A stretch of DNA of 39,655 nt, from positions 1 through 39,655 of the forward strand of contig JAHIVT010000063.1 of assembly GCA_018816555.1 (NCBI GenBank). The letters are read 5' to 3'. The DNA comes from Pseudomonadota bacterium. Lineage in GTDB: Bacteria > Desulfobacterota > Desulfobulbia > Desulfobulbales > SURF-16. This document shows, one piece after another, positions 23,771 to 33,618 of this stretch. Every line of letters begins with the position of its first letter. The stretch's first letter is position 1. The position numbers were made by a program, and so were the translations under genes. Under the pieces are notes generated by a model, which did no database searches, had not been told where the DNA came from, and saw only the letters and a list, made by a program, of their open reading frames with translations.

Positions 23771-25368
23771 CCACAGACAAGCAAAAGAAGATTGAAGATA
23801 TCTGGATCATCACCAGGGAATATGACGGTCTGGCAGGAGCCGGCGGGGTGAAGGACGTCTGTCGACAGCTTGCCGAAGCCCTGGTCAAAAAAGCTGATGT
23901 CTCTGTCATGCTGCCCATGTACGGCTTCATCAATGCCGAATCACTTGGTTTCAAACCCCACGATGCGTTTCAGGTGGATATCAACTACGTGGGTGTGGAA
24001 CGGCGGGAAGAGGTTCGTATCTGGGAACGGAAGCACAAGCAGGGCAAAAGGAGTCTGACCATCTATCTGGTTGATGCAGAACGATACCGCGACAAAAGGG
24101 CGGTTTACACCTATACGGCCGAGGATGAGGCGGAAAATCCCGTGCATGTCAGCGGCAGCGGCCATTACGATTATTTTGCCATGAATGTCCTGTTGCAGAA
24201 AACGGCGCTCAACCTCATGCTCTATAAGGGAAAACGGCCCGATATCATCCACTGTCAGGACGGGCATGCCGCCCTGCTGCCGGTCATGGCCAGAGAAATT
24301 GACGGTATCCGCCATTTCTTCAGGAAAACCGGCATGGTGGTCACCATTCATAATGCCGGGGTCGGTTATCATCAGGAGGTGGATGATCTGCCGTTTGCCA
24401 AGGCCATTACCCGTCTGCCTTCCACCATCATCGGCAGGAATCAGCTCGATGGCCGGTTTGATCCGTTTCTTGCCTCGGCTCCCTATGCGGTCATGAATAC
24501 GGTCAGTGAAAATTATGCCCGGGAATTACGGGAAACCGATGATGATGAAATGACGGGATGGCTGGGACATACGCTTGCCCGCAGGGGGGTGATGCTGCAG
24601 GGCGTAACAAACGGCATCAATCCTGAGGATTTTAATCCGGAAGATGCGGAAAAGCAGGGCATTGCCGCATCGTATTCTCCGGCAAAAGGGGACTTGGCCG
24701 GGAAAAGGGCATGCCGTCGTGAACTGATAAATATGATCAGCAAACAGAAACTGGCCAAGGTCCGGATCAGCGGCACATTAACCGATGCCCCGGATCTGCC
24801 GCTTTTTACCCTTATCGGGCGGCTTTCTGCGCAGAAAGGGGTGGACAAGCTGGTGGGCGCCCTGAAAACCCTGTTGCCTGAGGATGAGGAGTTTCAGATA
24901 CTGATCCTCGGCGCCGGCAGCAAAGAGATTGAAAGTGATTTGATCGAGCTGACGGAGATTAAAGAGAACCAGGGCAGGATCTGCATCCTGAGCGGCTATG
25001 ACCAGCAACTGGCCACCCAGGTCTATGCTGCCGGGGATTTTTTTCTCATCCCCTCCAGCTATGAGCCCTGCGGTCTGACCGATTATATTGCCCAGTTGTT
25101 CGGCAATCTGCCCATTGTCCATCATGTGGGCGGGCTGGTGAAGGTGGAGGATGGTAAAACCGGTTTTGCCTACCATGAACACAGCAGCGCAGCCCTCAGC
25201 GAAGCAATGCAGAGGGCGTTGCTGATGTTCCGCCAGCATCCGGAGAGCATCAAGGCCATGCAGCAGGAAAGTGTAAAAGTTATCCATAATTCCTACACCT
25301 GGGATAAAATTGTGCTACGATATATGCAGCTTTATCAGGAGGCCCTCACCCTTTGCAGAGAGCCATGA
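23767..25368 (+). CDS. glgA: Glycogen synthase (GT5 family)
   Basis: 533 residues, GT-B fold. It extends alpha-1,4-glucan from ADP- or UDP-glucose. The nucleotide-sugar entry loop is [19 protein letters not shown] at about 22-40 (family: KxGGL). [12 protein letters not shown] at about 161-172 is the conserved His-containing acceptor block, and [11 protein letters not shown] follows. [17 protein letters not shown] at about 346-362 and PSSYEPCGL at about 430-438, with the catalytic Glu, are the C-domain sites. The lysine of the usual KVGGL motif is absent at its normal place, and KDV may provide it. It overlaps aroC by 4 bases and the next unknown gene by 4 bases. No branching enzyme or ADP-glucose pyrophosphorylase gene is in the window. 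Confidence 0.88.
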   Translation: MTTDKQKKIEDIWIITREYDGLAGAGGVKDVCRQLAEALVKKADVSVMLPMYGFINAESLGFKPHDAFQVDINYVGVERREEVRIWERKHKQGKRSLTIYLVDAERYRDKRAVYTYTAEDEAENPVHVSGSGHYDYFAMNVLLQKTALNLMLYKGKRPDIIHCQDGHAALLPVMAREIDGIRHFFRKTGMVVTIHNAGVGYHQEVDDLPFAKAITRLPSTIIGRNQLDGRFDPFLASAPYAVMNTVSENYARELRETDDDEMTGWLGHTLARRGVMLQGVTNGINPEDFNPEDAEKQGIAASYSPAKGDLAGKRACRRELINMISKQKLAKVRISGTLTDAPDLPLFTLIGRLSAQKGVDKLVGALKTLLPEDEEFQILILGAGSKEIESDLIELTEIKENQGRICILSGYDQQLATQVYAAGDFFLIPSSYEPCGLTDYIAQLFGNLPIVHHVGGLVKVEDGKTGFAYHEHSSAALSEAMQRALLMFRQHPESIKAMQQESVKVIHNSYTWDKIVLRYMQLYQEALTLCREP

Positions 25369-26204
25369 TTGACGCCCAAGGCCAGGACGGGCAGGAACAG
25401 AACAGATGGTTTGCCCGACGGCGCGATTTTTTTGTCACCAGCATGCTGAAGGGGTTTTACCGGACTGCCGGCGGTTTTTTGCAGATTTACCAGGGATACC
25501 TCAAAAGCGGAACAGTGCCCTATAACGAGATCGACAAACTGGTGGGCACGGAGAACAGGAAAGGATGCCTCTGGCAGTTGAAAGATGACTGCCATCAGCT
25601 CTGGAGAAATGGCGATTCCGCCTTTGAGCTCAATGGCTCTCTGCTTGACTGGGTTATAGGCTCGCTCTTTCACGAGGCGATGAAACTCAAGGAAAACATC
25701 TATCTCTTTGAGTATTATGCCCCGCTGGCCAATGACATGAAGGGCGTATGGCGCCAGGAAATACAGCAGTTCTGCGGGGTGGAATGCCGGCGTTTCATGG
25801 AGAGAATTTCCCATGAGGTGGACCGGCAGATGGAGAGCCTGGGATTTATGTTCGGCAGGGCAATTTATCTGCTTCGCACCATGCTTCCTTCCCAGGCGCA
25901 CAACCCTCTGCTGCTCAGGTATCTCCTCGAACACCGGGATGTGGCGAGTGAGCTCTGGTCCGAGTCTCTGGATGAAATCTTCAAAGACATGTTCCACGGC
26001 GTCCCTGAAAGCGGATATTGTTTTGCCGCGCAAAGCTATTTTGATGGAAACTGGTATGAAAAATCTCTTGCTGCGTATCAGGAAGCCTTGCGTGTCAATG
26101 AGCATTGTGACGAGGCAATTCTTCGGATGAATCAGTTGGAGGAGATACTGACAAAGGCTAATAAAAATCACAGGGATAATTCCCGAAGAACAGAGTTACT
26201 GTAA
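25365..26204 (+). CDS. Unrecognised protein with a C-terminal TPR-like hairpin
   Basis: 279 residues from ATG 25365, which overlaps the glgA stop by 4 bases; an in-frame TTG at 25353 is less likely. I do not recognise the family. The protein is soluble, has no signal peptide, and is predicted largely helical with many aromatic residues. The C-terminal segment YFDGNWYEKSLAAYQEALRV (about 225-244) followed by NEHCDEAILRMNQLEEIL looks like one tetratricopeptide helical hairpin. The last 20 residues are polar and basic. Coupling to glgA and a 16-base gap to gap suggest a job in glucan metabolism or its control, perhaps as a binding partner of glycogen synthase. That is inferred from position only. 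Confidence 0.7.
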   Translation: MIDAQGQDGQEQNRWFARRRDFFVTSMLKGFYRTAGGFLQIYQGYLKSGTVPYNEIDKLVGTENRKGCLWQLKDDCHQLWRNGDSAFELNGSLLDWVIGSLFHEAMKLKENIYLFEYYAPLANDMKGVWRQEIQQFCGVECRRFMERISHEVDRQMESLGFMFGRAIYLLRTMLPSQAHNPLLLRYLLEHRDVASELWSESLDEIFKDMFHGVPESGYCFAAQSYFDGNWYEKSLAAYQEALRVNEHCDEAILRMNQLEEILTKANKNHRDNSRRTELL

Positions 26205-26220
26205 TTTTTGAGGAGGCGGC

Positions 26221-27225
26221 ATGACGGTAAGAATAGGTATTAACGGCTTTGGCAGGATCGGCAGAAACATTTTCAGGGCGCTGAGCAAGGATGAGGCATT
26301 CAAGGATATCGAGGTGGTGGCCATTAATGATCTTACCAACCACGAGACTCTGGCTCATCTGCTCAAGTATGACTCGGTCATGGGTGTTTATGAAAAGAAT
26401 GTCCATGTGTCGGCCAAAGGTCTGACGGTTGACGGCAAAGAGGTAATGATTTCCACCCACAGGAATCCGGCTGATATTCCCTGGGGGGATATGGGGGTTG
26501 ATTATGTGGTGGAATCCACCGGGCTCTTTACTGATGGTGAGAAGGCCGGCGCCCATATGGACGGCGGAGCCAAAAAGGTGGTTATCTCCGCCCCGGCCAA
26601 GGGAAATGTCAAAACCATCGTCATGGGGGTCAATGAGCATGAGTACGACCCCAGCCTGCACCATATTATTTCCAATGCATCCTGCACCACCAATTGTCTC
26701 GCCCCTTTCGCCAAAGTGATCATGGATCGTTTCGGCATCAGAAAAGGCCTGATGACCACTATACATTCCTATACCAATGATCAGCGTATTCTTGATTTTC
26801 CGCACAGCGATCTGCGCCGGGCCAGGGCCGCCGCCCTGTCGATGATCCCCACCAAAACCGGCGCCGCAGCCGCGGTCTCCCTGGTCATTCCTGAACTGAA
26901 AGGGAAATTTGACGGTCTGGCGGTGCGTGTCCCCACCCCCAATGTCTCTCTGGTGGATGCGGTCATGGAGGTAGAGAAGGAAACAACGGTTTCCGAGGTC
27001 AATCAGGCCCTGAAGGAAGGCAGCAATCGGTTCCTGGGTTATTCCGAGGAACCGCTGGTTTCCATTGATTACCAGGGCAATCCCCACTCCTCGGTGGTTG
27101 ACGCCATGTCCACCAAGGTAATCGGCAACATGGTCAAGGTGCTCAGCTGGTATGATAATGAATGGGGCTATTCCAATCGGGTCCTTGACCTGATTCTGCT
27201 CATGGAAAACCAGAAGGCTTTGTAA
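26221..27225 (+). CDS. gap: Glyceraldehyde-3-phosphate dehydrogenase, type I
   Basis: 334 residues, normal length. It oxidises glyceraldehyde-3-phosphate to 1,3-bisphosphoglycerate, or works in reverse in gluconeogenesis. VRIGINGFGRIGRNIFRAL at about 3-21 is the Rossmann dinucleotide loop; AINDLTN (about 34-40), with Asp at the adenosine ribose site, suggests NAD rather than NADP. SNASCTTNCLAPFAK holds the catalytic Cys, and the conserved HSYTNDQRILDFPHSDLRRA holds the active-site His. NEWGYSNRVLDL is near the C-terminus. AGGAGG lies 4 bases before the ATG. It probably shares a transcript with aroK-aroC-glgA and the unknown gene. Confidence 0.96.
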   Translation: MTVRIGINGFGRIGRNIFRALSKDEAFKDIEVVAINDLTNHETLAHLLKYDSVMGVYEKNVHVSAKGLTVDGKEVMISTHRNPADIPWGDMGVDYVVESTGLFTDGEKAGAHMDGGAKKVVISAPAKGNVKTIVMGVNEHEYDPSLHHIISNASCTTNCLAPFAKVIMDRFGIRKGLMTTIHSYTNDQRILDFPHSDLRRARAAALSMIPTKTGAAAAVSLVIPELKGKFDGLAVRVPTPNVSLVDAVMEVEKETTVSEVNQALKEGSNRFLGYSEEPLVSIDYQGNPHSSVVDAMSTKVIGNMVKVLSWYDNEWGYSNRVLDLILLMENQKAL

Positions 27226-27389
27226 CTGGTCAAAGTTTTTCTTTTCTGTTAATAGAGAAAAAGCACACCCTGCGGGGCTGGTGTCATGTGTATTTCCTTG
27301 TCATCGGCCCCGGGGTACTGAATGGAAGCAGTTCTCCGCACCCAGCATGCCATGCTATGGATTTTTAATTCTCAACGCCGATTCCCTCT

Positions 27390-30300
27390 ATGACTCAAAC
27401 TGAAAAAAGCCTTTATGAGACGTCCAGCGCATTAAAGGCTAATCTCCTGGAAACAGCGGTCACCGATGTCACCATCGATCCGGCCAAGCTTGCTCTCCTT
27501 GATCTTGTCAAAGATTTCAAGGGGATACATAACAACCTCTATGACCTGCTGTACGAGATCCATCACCCCTATCGCAACTGGAACCTTATCATCCCCAAAC
27601 TGCGCACCTTTGTCTTGAAAAATGTTGCTCTTTTCTGCCGCAGCAATAAGGGACCCGAGGCGTTCAGCATTTTCTGCGGAATTTTCCTGCAGGCCATCGA
27701 TGAAACAAGGAAGAACAGAACCCTGCTCAATCTCTGCATAGAGTCCATGCTGGCCTATGTGGAACGGCTCATCAGCTCCGCCAGGTCGGATCTGCAGCAG
27801 TATGAGGGCGTGCTGTCGTTGTTGTTTGACAGTCTTTACCGCCTGGACAATCAGATCATCATGCTGGTGGTGCAGGGGCATCATCCCATGAAAAAGATTG
27901 TCCTTTCTCTGGTGGAATGGCGGGAAAAGGAGGGGATAGCCATTAATCTGCAGCCCGCTGCCCAACTGATGAAAAAGATTCTCACGCTCAACTACAATTA
28001 CTGGCTTGAGGTTGAGGATCCCCTGCCATGGTTTCTTGCCCAGTGCAGTGACATGTGCAACAACTGGGATGCGGGCAAACTGTTCAACGCCATTTCCCAT
28101 GATCAGATCAGGAAGCATCTGGAACGGCTGCAGGAGATCGAGGTCACCAATGAACAGCGCGATCTGCGGGCTATCCTGGAGTTGCCGTCCCATATGGATC
28201 TGGTCCGGCTGTATCGGGAGATTCCTGAAAAGCTGGCTGTGCAGCATGAAAAAGGCGCAAAACCGGAAGACGACAGGTTCTCGGAAAACAGAAAGCTGAT
28301 TTTTCTTTTCCGGATCATGCGCACCTCCGGGCTGTATCTCATCCACGAAGAGAGTCTGCGGGAGATTAACCGCAGCCTGATTGTGCTCATCCGTCAACAG
28401 ACCTTTGAGGAAATCGAGTCATTTCTGCTCACCACCCTGCAGCTGTTAAAGGAAAATGTCCGTCGTTATCCCCATACCGCCCTGCAGTGCATCCAGGTTC
28501 TCGGCACCGAGGTGTTCAACCGGGAAAACAGCCGGCTGGTGGAGACGTTTTTGTGGGAGACGGTGCGCTTCGGCTTCCAGTATGCCAATGTGACCGGGGT
28601 GGACCAGGATTGGCAGCCGATTACCAATCCGGCCCATCTGGCCAATATCCGGGTCTGGCTGAACCTGATCATGCAGGAGCCGAAGTGGTGTTCCACTCTC
28701 TTTTCCGCGCTCATTATCAACCTTAAGCTCTCCGGCACCTGTGTCAAGGATACGGACCTTTTCCAGCGGGACATCAGCCGGCTGCTCAACCATCCCATTG
28801 CCCCGGTTTATAATCTGGTCAAGCAGTTCACCAAGCTCATGCCTGTTTTCTTTAATGAGATCGGGGCAGAGGGTAACCTGCGGGATGTTTCCACCGAGCT
28901 TGATGAGATCCATAAGCGCAAGGATCTGCTCATGCACTTTCTGCGCAAGCAGAGCCATGTGGAAAGCTCCAATCTCATTGTTGACTTTATCAAGGCCATC
29001 CTTCGTTTCTGGATGACCCTGGATAAACAGGTGCTCAAGGATTTTCTGCCGGATGAGGTGCTCAGTCAGGTGCAGACCAGCGGTCCCTTTGTGGATGAAC
29101 AGCATATCATCTGCAAACGGCTGAAGGCGATTGATAATTATGAAAAGGAAAGCGACCTGCTTAAATGGGAGGAGGGGAAGATCATTGCTTTCCTGGTTGC
29201 CCAGAAGGATATCAGTGCCCATGAGGTGCGGCGCTTTGAATTGCTGGTGCAGATGTACAGGCTGCTTGATCTCAAGTATAACCTGGGATTTCAGGAGTTG
29301 CGCCGGCAACTGGAAGAGGCGGCCGGCAGCGGTTTTCCGGAAATGGAGCATCTGCTCACCGATCTGGAGATATGCGACACGGTCCAGTGTCTCACCGCCC
29401 TGCTGGATCATCTTGAGCAACTCAAATGGATTATTCTGAGCAGTACAACTTTCGAGGCCAAGGAGGATATCTATTACAAACGGCATATTGCCGTTGATAT
29501 CCCCTCGGTGTACGGCCGCTACAGCGAAAGAAAGTTTGACGCCCTGGGTCTCACCTTCAGGCTGGAAAATCTGGCCAATATCTATCTCGAGCGCCTGCCT
29601 TCCTCCCTGAATTTATCCTTTATCACCCGGGCGACCTTTATCCGCATCATCAAATATTTAAGGCTTTACCTCCGTGCCCTGAAAATCGATGGCATCATCA
29701 GCCGGCGCCTGGAAACCTATGTGGCCCTTCTTTCTAATTCCCTGGGCATTAAACGGTTTTCCTATACCCAGTACATCGATATATTCCGCGGCCTGTCCGA
29801 GGGGGTGAAAGATGTCATTTACGCCTATTACACCAATCTCCATCAGAATAATCTTTCCATCATCATTCCCCAGATCGGCTCAAGCAACCTGCTGGCCAAA
29901 TACCGTAATCTCTGGGAAGAAAATGAAAATGACAAAAACGGCCAGAGCCTGAAGGAATCTATCCACCGGTTATCCGAGGCCTTCATGCGGGATCTTATTT
30001 CCAGCACCTTCGGGCTGCAGCATCTCGATAATTTCATCACCAGGATTTATCAGGTGCTGGAGCGGCAGCGCGAACTCCTCGATGAAAAACAGCTGGATCT
30101 GCTGATGACCTATAATCCTGACAAGGCGATCCACGAGTTTGACCGCAAAAGCGCCCATGCCAAAAATCTCATTCTGCTGGGCAATAAGGGATTTAATCTC
30201 AGTCTGCTGGCCTCGGACAATAAGCCCGTGCCTCCTGGGTTTATCATCACCACGGAAATTTTCCGCTGCTGGTCGGTGGTCAACAGTTTTTACATGGCCC

Positions 30301-31658
30301 GTAATGAGTTTATGAAGCAGATACGCCATGCCTTGAATAAAATAGAGGAAAAGACCGGCACCCGCTATGGGGACCCGGATAATCCCCTGCTGGTCTCCAT
30401 CCGTAGCGGGGCCTCCATATCCATGCCCGGCATGATGGCCACCATTCATAATGTCGGCTTGAATAATGAGATCGTCGAGGCCGTAGCCGAGGTGCCGGGC
30501 AAGGAGTATCTGGCCTGGGACAATTACCGTCGTTTTCTCCAGTCTTGGGGTATGACCATGGGGGTTACGCGGGATACCTTCCAGGCCCTGATGAATGAAG
30601 CCAAGTCCAAGCACGGCGTCAGGGTGAAAAGCCAGTTCAGCCCGTTACAGATGAAGGAGCTGGCGCTGAGCTATCAGAAAAAAATCAGAAACCTGGGGAT
30701 CGGCATACCGGATGATCCGTGGCTGCAGCTGATCGGGGCGATAGAAATGGTGCTTGCCTCGTGGGATGCGCTGAAAACAAAGGGCTACCGGGGCCTGATG
30801 GGCATTTCCCATGCATGGGGAACCGCCGCCATTGTGCAGGCCATGGTTTTCGGCAATCTCGGACCTGAAAGCGGCAGCGGTGTGGTCTTTACCGCCCATC
30901 CCTACCGCAAGGTCCGCCGGGTGGCGCTCTGGGGTGATTACGCTCCCGGGGATCAGGGCGAAGATATTGTCAGCGGCCTGGTCACCACCTTTCCCATTTC
31001 CATTGAGCAGGCGGAAATTGACGGCAGACCGGTGGATTTCTCCCTGGAAAAGAGGTCGCCCGAGGTGTATCAGGAGTTGCTCTCCATTGCCCGCAATCTG
31101 GTGTATGAAAAGGAGTGGAACCCCCAGGAGATAGAATTTACCTTTGAGGGTCCCAAGGCGTCTGATCTCTATATTCTGCAGACACGGGATATGATCACCA
31201 TCAAGAAGAAAGAGCGTTTTTATGTCTTCCAGAACGAGGATCAGCTTGCCGATTATATCCTTGGTAAAGGGATCGGCGTGAGCGGCAGCGCTCTTTCCGG
31301 TCTTGCCGTGTTTAATGAAAAAAACGTTCGCAACTTGCGGGAGAAGCATCCCGATATGCCCCTTATCCTCATCCGGCAGGATACCGTGCCCGAGGATGTC
31401 AAGGAAATTGCCATGGCTGATGGACTGCTGACCTCCCGGGGCGGACAGACCTCCCATGCCTCGGTGGTGGCGCTGCGGCTGGAAAAGACCTGTGTCGTCG
31501 GGTGCCACGCTCTGCAGGTATATGAGGCGGAGGAGCGCTGTGTCATCGGCGGGAGGGTGATAAAGCTGGGAGATCCGGTGGCTATTGACGGCCGCAAGGG
31601 ACTTTTTCTGCATGGCCTGCATGAAGTGAAGGTTGAGGTCCATATTCTGCCTATTTGA
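27390..31658 (+). CDS. Very large PPDK-like protein: unknown 900-residue N-terminus, ATP-grasp and phospho-histidine domains, no PEP barrel
   Basis: 1422 residues, cytoplasmic. Residues 1 to about 915 are helical and carry no motif that I can name. From 931 (GNKGFNL) the sequence follows the pyruvate phosphate dikinase ATP-grasp domain: PVPPGFIITTE, SIRSGASISMPGMMATIHNV with Arg1005, and a second half (GVVFTAHPYRK, IEFTFEGP, YILQTRDM). The last 80 residues are the phospho-carrier domain, with LLTSRGGQTSHASVVA placing the phospho-acceptor at His1356. The protein ends there: the TIM barrel that binds PEP or pyruvate in PPDK is missing. It should therefore use ATP to phosphorylate its own histidine and hand the phosphate to something bound by the N-terminal region. 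No ribosome site is obvious. The GspE-type ATPase gene begins 25 bases after it. Confidence 0.85.
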   Translation: MTQTEKSLYETSSALKANLLETAVTDVTIDPAKLALLDLVKDFKGIHNNLYDLLYEIHHPYRNWNLIIPKLRTFVLKNVALFCRSNKGPEAFSIFCGIFLQAIDETRKNRTLLNLCIESMLAYVERLISSARSDLQQYEGVLSLLFDSLYRLDNQIIMLVVQGHHPMKKIVLSLVEWREKEGIAINLQPAAQLMKKILTLNYNYWLEVEDPLPWFLAQCSDMCNNWDAGKLFNAISHDQIRKHLERLQEIEVTNEQRDLRAILELPSHMDLVRLYREIPEKLAVQHEKGAKPEDDRFSENRKLIFLFRIMRTSGLYLIHEESLREINRSLIVLIRQQTFEEIESFLLTTLQLLKENVRRYPHTALQCIQVLGTEVFNRENSRLVETFLWETVRFGFQYANVTGVDQDWQPITNPAHLANIRVWLNLIMQEPKWCSTLFSALIINLKLSGTCVKDTDLFQRDISRLLNHPIAPVYNLVKQFTKLMPVFFNEIGAEGNLRDVSTELDEIHKRKDLLMHFLRKQSHVESSNLIVDFIKAILRFWMTLDKQVLKDFLPDEVLSQVQTSGPFVDEQHIICKRLKAIDNYEKESDLLKWEEGKIIAFLVAQKDISAHEVRRFELLVQMYRLLDLKYNLGFQELRRQLEEAAGSGFPEMEHLLTDLEICDTVQCLTALLDHLEQLKWIILSSTTFEAKEDIYYKRHIAVDIPSVYGRYSERKFDALGLTFRLENLANIYLERLPSSLNLSFITRATFIRIIKYLRLYLRALKIDGIISRRLETYVALLSNSLGIKRFSYTQYIDIFRGLSEGVKDVIYAYYTNLHQNNLSIIIPQIGSSNLLAKYRNLWEENENDKNGQSLKESIHRLSEAFMRDLISSTFGLQHLDNFITRIYQVLERQRELLDEKQLDLLMTYNPDKAIHEFDRKSAHAKNLILLGNKGFNLSLLASDNKPVPPGFIITTEIFRCWSVVNSFYMARNEFMKQIRHALNKIEEKTGTRYGDPDNPLLVSIRSGASISMPGMMATIHNVGLNNEIVEAVAEVPGKEYLAWDNYRRFLQSWGMTMGVTRDTFQALMNEAKSKHGVRVKSQFSPLQMKELALSYQKKIRNLGIGIPDDPWLQLIGAIEMVLASWDALKTKGYRGLMGISHAWGTAAIVQAMVFGNLGPESGSGVVFTAHPYRKVRRVALWGDYAPGDQGEDIVSGLVTTFPISIEQAEIDGRPVDFSLEKRSPEVYQELLSIARNLVYEKEWNPQEIEFTFEGPKASDLYILQTRDMITIKKKERFYVFQNEDQLADYILGKGIGVSGSALSGLAVFNEKNVRNLREKHPDMPLILIRQDTVPEDVKEIAMADGLLTSRGGQTSHASVVALRLEKTCVVGCHALQVYEAEERCVIGGRVIKLGDPVAIDGRKGLFLHGLHEVKVEVHILPI

Positions 31659-31683
31659 TGAGTGTCTACAGGAGTAGCTAGTA

Positions 31684-33618
31684 ATGGCAAAGGTCAGGGT
31701 TCAGTTAGAGAAAGAGCGCGGGGTGGAAAAAGCCCGGAAGCCGATGGCTCCCTCTGAAAGAAAAAATGAAATTGCCAAGTTGCTGATCAGGGAGGGGCTG
31801 CTGACGGAAGAGCAGCTGCATTACGCCAAGCGCGTCCATGCCAAGCTGACCAGCCAGCGTAGTCTGCTCAGCATTCTGGAGGAATTGCAGTATGTGACCA
31901 AAGACCAGGTGCAGGAGGCCCTGCGGGCCGGACTGCCGGTTCCCCTTGGTTCCCTGCTGGTTGAACTGGGTTACATCAGTGACGCAGATCTCACCATGGT
32001 GCTCGACAGCCAGCAGGAGCATCCGAAGGCCAAGTTCGGCCAGCTCATTGTCGAGCTGAATCTCATTGATGAAAATGATCTGCTGCGGGTTCTTTCCTAC
32101 CAGCTCGGCTTTCCCTATATTGATCCAGCCGTTGCGGAGGTCGATCCCAAGCTGATTGAACGGGGCAAGGTCGAGGTTTATGCCGAGAATAAATTTCTGC
32201 CACTGCATTATGAGAGAGACGGCATCGTGATCGCCTTTGCCGATCCGCTGAACAATAACCATGTACTGGCAGCAAAGCAAATTTTCGGCGATTCCCTGGT
32301 TATCTGCATTGCCCGGGAAAGGGCGATCCTTGAAGCCCTGAACAGGTATGAAGCCACCGGGCGCAAGGCGGACAAGGCAGGCAACCGGGCCGAGACCGGC
32401 GATAATGCCGTGGTCACGGCGGTCAATACTATTCTGCTGGAGGCCAATAAGCAGAATGCCAGCGATATTCATATCGAACCGCTACGCGATAAGCTGCAGA
32501 TCCGTTTCCGCAAGGACGGAGTTTTGATCCCCTTTAAGGATTATCCGCTGGATATGGCCCCGGGCATGTCCAGCCGCATCAAAATCATGGCCAGGGCTGA
32601 TATTGCCGAGCGCAGGCGGCACCAGGACGGCCGCATCTTTTTTGACGAGGGCGGAGTGCAGATTGACCTGCGGGTCTCCATCTACGTAACCATCCATGGG
32701 GAGAAGATCGTGCTGCGTCTGCTCGGCAGACAGGGAGAGCTGCGGGCAATCGATGAGCTTGGCCTGGCGCCCCGTATCCTGCAGCGATTCGAGGAGGAGG
32801 CGCTGGAGGCGCCCAGCGGGGTTATCATTATTACCGGACCCACAGGCTCCGGTAAGACGAGCACCCTGTACAGTGCGGTCAATCATCTCAACAGCCCGAG
32901 CTGCAGCATCATCACCGCGGAAGATCCGGTGGAGTTTGTCATTGAAGGTATTTCCCAGTGTTCCATCAACCCGAAAATCAACGTCACCTTTGAGGAAACC
33001 CTCAAACATATGGTGCGGCAGGACCCGGATGTGATTGTCATCGGTGAGATCCGCGACCGGTTTTCCGCGGAAATGGCCATCGAGGCGGCCCTGACCGGGC
33101 ACAAGGTGCTGACCACCTTTCACACGGAGGACAGCACCGGCGCGCTGCTGCGGCTGCTGGACATGCAGATAGAGGCCTTTCTCATCGCCTCCACCATTGC
33201 CGGCATCCTGGCCCAGCGGCTGGTGCGGCAGGTATGCAAGGATTGCGCGGAAGAGCACCCGTTGACCCCTGATGAGCTCCGTCGGCTGGGCTATGGACTG
33301 AAGGAGGGCAGCGGACTGACCTTTAAAAAAGGGCGGGGTTGCCGCAAATGCCGGTACACAGGTTACAAAGGCAGAATGGCGGTCCATGAACTGCTGATCC
33401 CGGGAGAAATGGTGAAGGATGCGGTTATTGCCCGCAAAACCTCCCATGAAATCAGAAAGATCAATTCCCAGACAACGGGGTTGGTGACACTGCTGGAAGA
33501 TGGCATCTGCAAGGCAAGCCAGGGTCTGACCAGTTTTACCGAGGTCATTCGCCAGCTGCCCAGGCTGGACAGACCGCGGCCTCTTGTTGAAGTCAAGCGC
33601 TTGCTGGGGGTGCACTGA
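31684..33618 (+). CDS. PilB/GspE-type secretion ATPase with MshEN domain
   Basis: 644 residues. The C-terminal two thirds are a type II secretion/type IV pilus assembly ATPase: Walker A GPTGSGKT at 385-392, Asp box and His box around 410-500, Walker B VIVIGEIRD at about 450-458, and a tetracysteine zinc site C518-x2-C521 and C553-x2-C556. The N-terminal part has tandem MshEN repeats: LGSLLVELGYISDADLTMVL at about 88-107 with Gln110, and a second copy near 118-140 (FGQLIVELNLI, then L, L, Q at the expected steps). Such repeats bind c-di-GMP in MshE. No pilin, pore or platform gene is near, so it is an orphan assembly ATPase or has another role. AGGAG precedes the ATG; the HDOD gene overlaps its stop by 1 base. 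Confidence 0.9.
   Translation: MAKVRVQLEKERGVEKARKPMAPSERKNEIAKLLIREGLLTEEQLHYAKRVHAKLTSQRSLLSILEELQYVTKDQVQEALRAGLPVPLGSLLVELGYISDADLTMVLDSQQEHPKAKFGQLIVELNLIDENDLLRVLSYQLGFPYIDPAVAEVDPKLIERGKVEVYAENKFLPLHYERDGIVIAFADPLNNNHVLAAKQIFGDSLVICIARERAILEALNRYEATGRKADKAGNRAETGDNAVVTAVNTILLEANKQNASDIHIEPLRDKLQIRFRKDGVLIPFKDYPLDMAPGMSSRIKIMARADIAERRRHQDGRIFFDEGGVQIDLRVSIYVTIHGEKIVLRLLGRQGELRAIDELGLAPRILQRFEEEALEAPSGVIIITGPTGSGKTSTLYSAVNHLNSPSCSIITAEDPVEFVIEGISQCSINPKINVTFEETLKHMVRQDPDVIVIGEIRDRFSAEMAIEAALTGHKVLTTFHTEDSTGALLRLLDMQIEAFLIASTIAGILAQRLVRQVCKDCAEEHPLTPDELRRLGYGLKEGSGLTFKKGRGCRKCRYTGYKGRMAVHELLIPGEMVKDAVIARKTSHEIRKINSQTTGLVTLLEDGICKASQGLTSFTEVIRQLPRLDRPRPLVEVKRLLGVH

Noticed and set aside
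27226-27389. Possible terminator after gap (acacc...ggtgt near 27270)
   Set aside because: Only a 5-bp stem without a U-tract.
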